From contig DATMAC010000086.1 in the NCBI GenBank assembly GCA_035573655.1, forward strand, positions 1 to 15,387: DNA of 15,387 nt. The letters are read 5' to 3'. The translations under genes and the position numbers were made by a program. The notes under the pieces are model-generated. The model saw only the letters and a list, made by a program, of their open reading frames with translations, had not been told where the DNA came from and made no database searches. Shown piece after piece: positions 15,027 through 15,387 of this stretch. The stretch's first letter is position 1, and each line of letters opens with the position of its first letter. The DNA is from Thermoflexus sp035573655. Its GTDB lineage: Bacteria; Chloroflexota; Anaerolineae; Thermoflexales; Thermoflexaceae.

Positions 15027-15387
15027 ATGGATGAGAAGCTGGCCCAGCTGATCGAAGGATTGAACCGGGATCTCAACGCGGAGCTGAACACGATCATCCG
15101 CTACATCCGTCACGCCAGCGTGCTGAAAGGCCTCGCAGGCCATGAGGTGCGCGAGCTCCTGCAGAAGGAAGTCGCGGATGAAGTGAAGCACGCCATGTAC
15201 CTGGCAGACAAGATCGTTGCGCTGGGAGGTACGCCGAAGATCCAGCCCCAGACACCCACCGAGGTCTTTGACTGGCGGGGGGTTCTGGAGGACTCCCTGA
15301 AGTTCGAGCTCGAGGCGATCGCCGGTTATAAGGAGCGGGCGGCCCAGGCCGAGGCCGTGGGGGACATCGGCCTGAAGGCCACCCTGG
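15027..15387 (+). CDS. Ferritin-like (bacterioferritin-family) diiron protein, 3' end outside window
   Basis: The first 120 codons of a four-helix-bundle ferritin-like protein; the rest is cut by the window edge. Seen: E19 in LNAEL, E52 and H55 in DEVKHA, and E94 in LKFELEAI. They correspond to four of the six ferroxidase-site ligands of bacterioferritin (E18, E51, H54, E94 in E. coli); the final E and H would lie beyond the edge. At the position of the haem-binding Met52 there is a valine (V53), so it is probably a non-haem protein. It could be an iron-storage protein, a diiron oxidase or a rubrerythrin-like protection protein. AGGGGG stands 5 bases before the ATG. It follows aconitase and has its own possible promoter overlapping a palindrome. 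Confidence 0.85.
   Translation, partial: MDEKLAQLIEGLNRDLNAELNTIIRYIRHASVLKGLAGHEVRELLQKEVADEVKHAMYLADKIVALGGTPKIQPQTPTEVFDWRGVLEDSLKFELEAIAGYKERAAQAEAVGDIGLKATL

Overview
The window reads as a stretch of a GC-rich (about 60-65% G+C by eye) bacterial chromosome with strong Shine-Dalgarno sites. Most genes are housekeeping or metabolic, and I see no phage, IS element, rRNA, tRNA or CRISPR array. The gene content (single-chain phosphoglucose/phosphomannose isomerase, CbiR, an IRP1/AcnA-type aconitase, a GH1 beta-glycosidase, a Pro/Thr-linker lipoprotein), the base composition and many GC-rich palindromes between genes fit a thermophilic Chloroflexota bacterium such as a Thermoflexus relative. 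That placement is an inference from memory of such genomes, not shown by the sequence.

Layout. 1-5 kb: a minus-strand CinA/PncC amidohydrolase, a minus-strand acetamidase/formamidase and a minus-strand GH1 beta-glycosidase. A small two-helix membrane protein and a glycerophosphodiester phosphodiesterase follow on the plus strand. The gaps here carry a family of GC-rich palindromes, best preserved as two perfect hairpins in tandem at 3499-3597. 5.0-8.2 kb: a compact minus-strand operon, transcribed cobT-cobS-cbiR-cobU, with 4-base overlaps at the last two junctions. 8.4-11.1 kb: plus-strand phosphoglucose/phosphomannose isomerase and dihydrolipoamide dehydrogenase, followed by a clear intrinsic terminator. 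11.3-11.9 kb: a minus-strand lipoprotein of unknown function. 12.0-15.4 kb: plus-strand aconitase, then the start of a ferritin-like diiron gene cut by the window edge.

How the genes work together. The cob operon is the most informative part. CobT activates the lower-ligand base, CobU phosphorylates and guanylylates cobinamide, and CobS joins the two halves. CbiR is known from Akkermansia to cut the nucleotide loop of existing cobamides. A unit with these four genes and no corrin-ring genes suggests a cell that imports foreign cobamides or cobinamide and rebuilds them with its preferred lower ligand. Aconitase and dihydrolipoamide dehydrogenase are central-carbon enzymes. The ferritin-like gene after aconitase puts an iron-handling protein beside an Fe-S enzyme, and its start is preceded by an inverted repeat that could be a terminator, an operator or both.

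I found no wholly new system. The points most worth a second look are the CbiR-containing operon, the dispersed two-hairpin element family, the palindrome upstream of the ferritin-like gene, and the four-cysteine lipoprotein.
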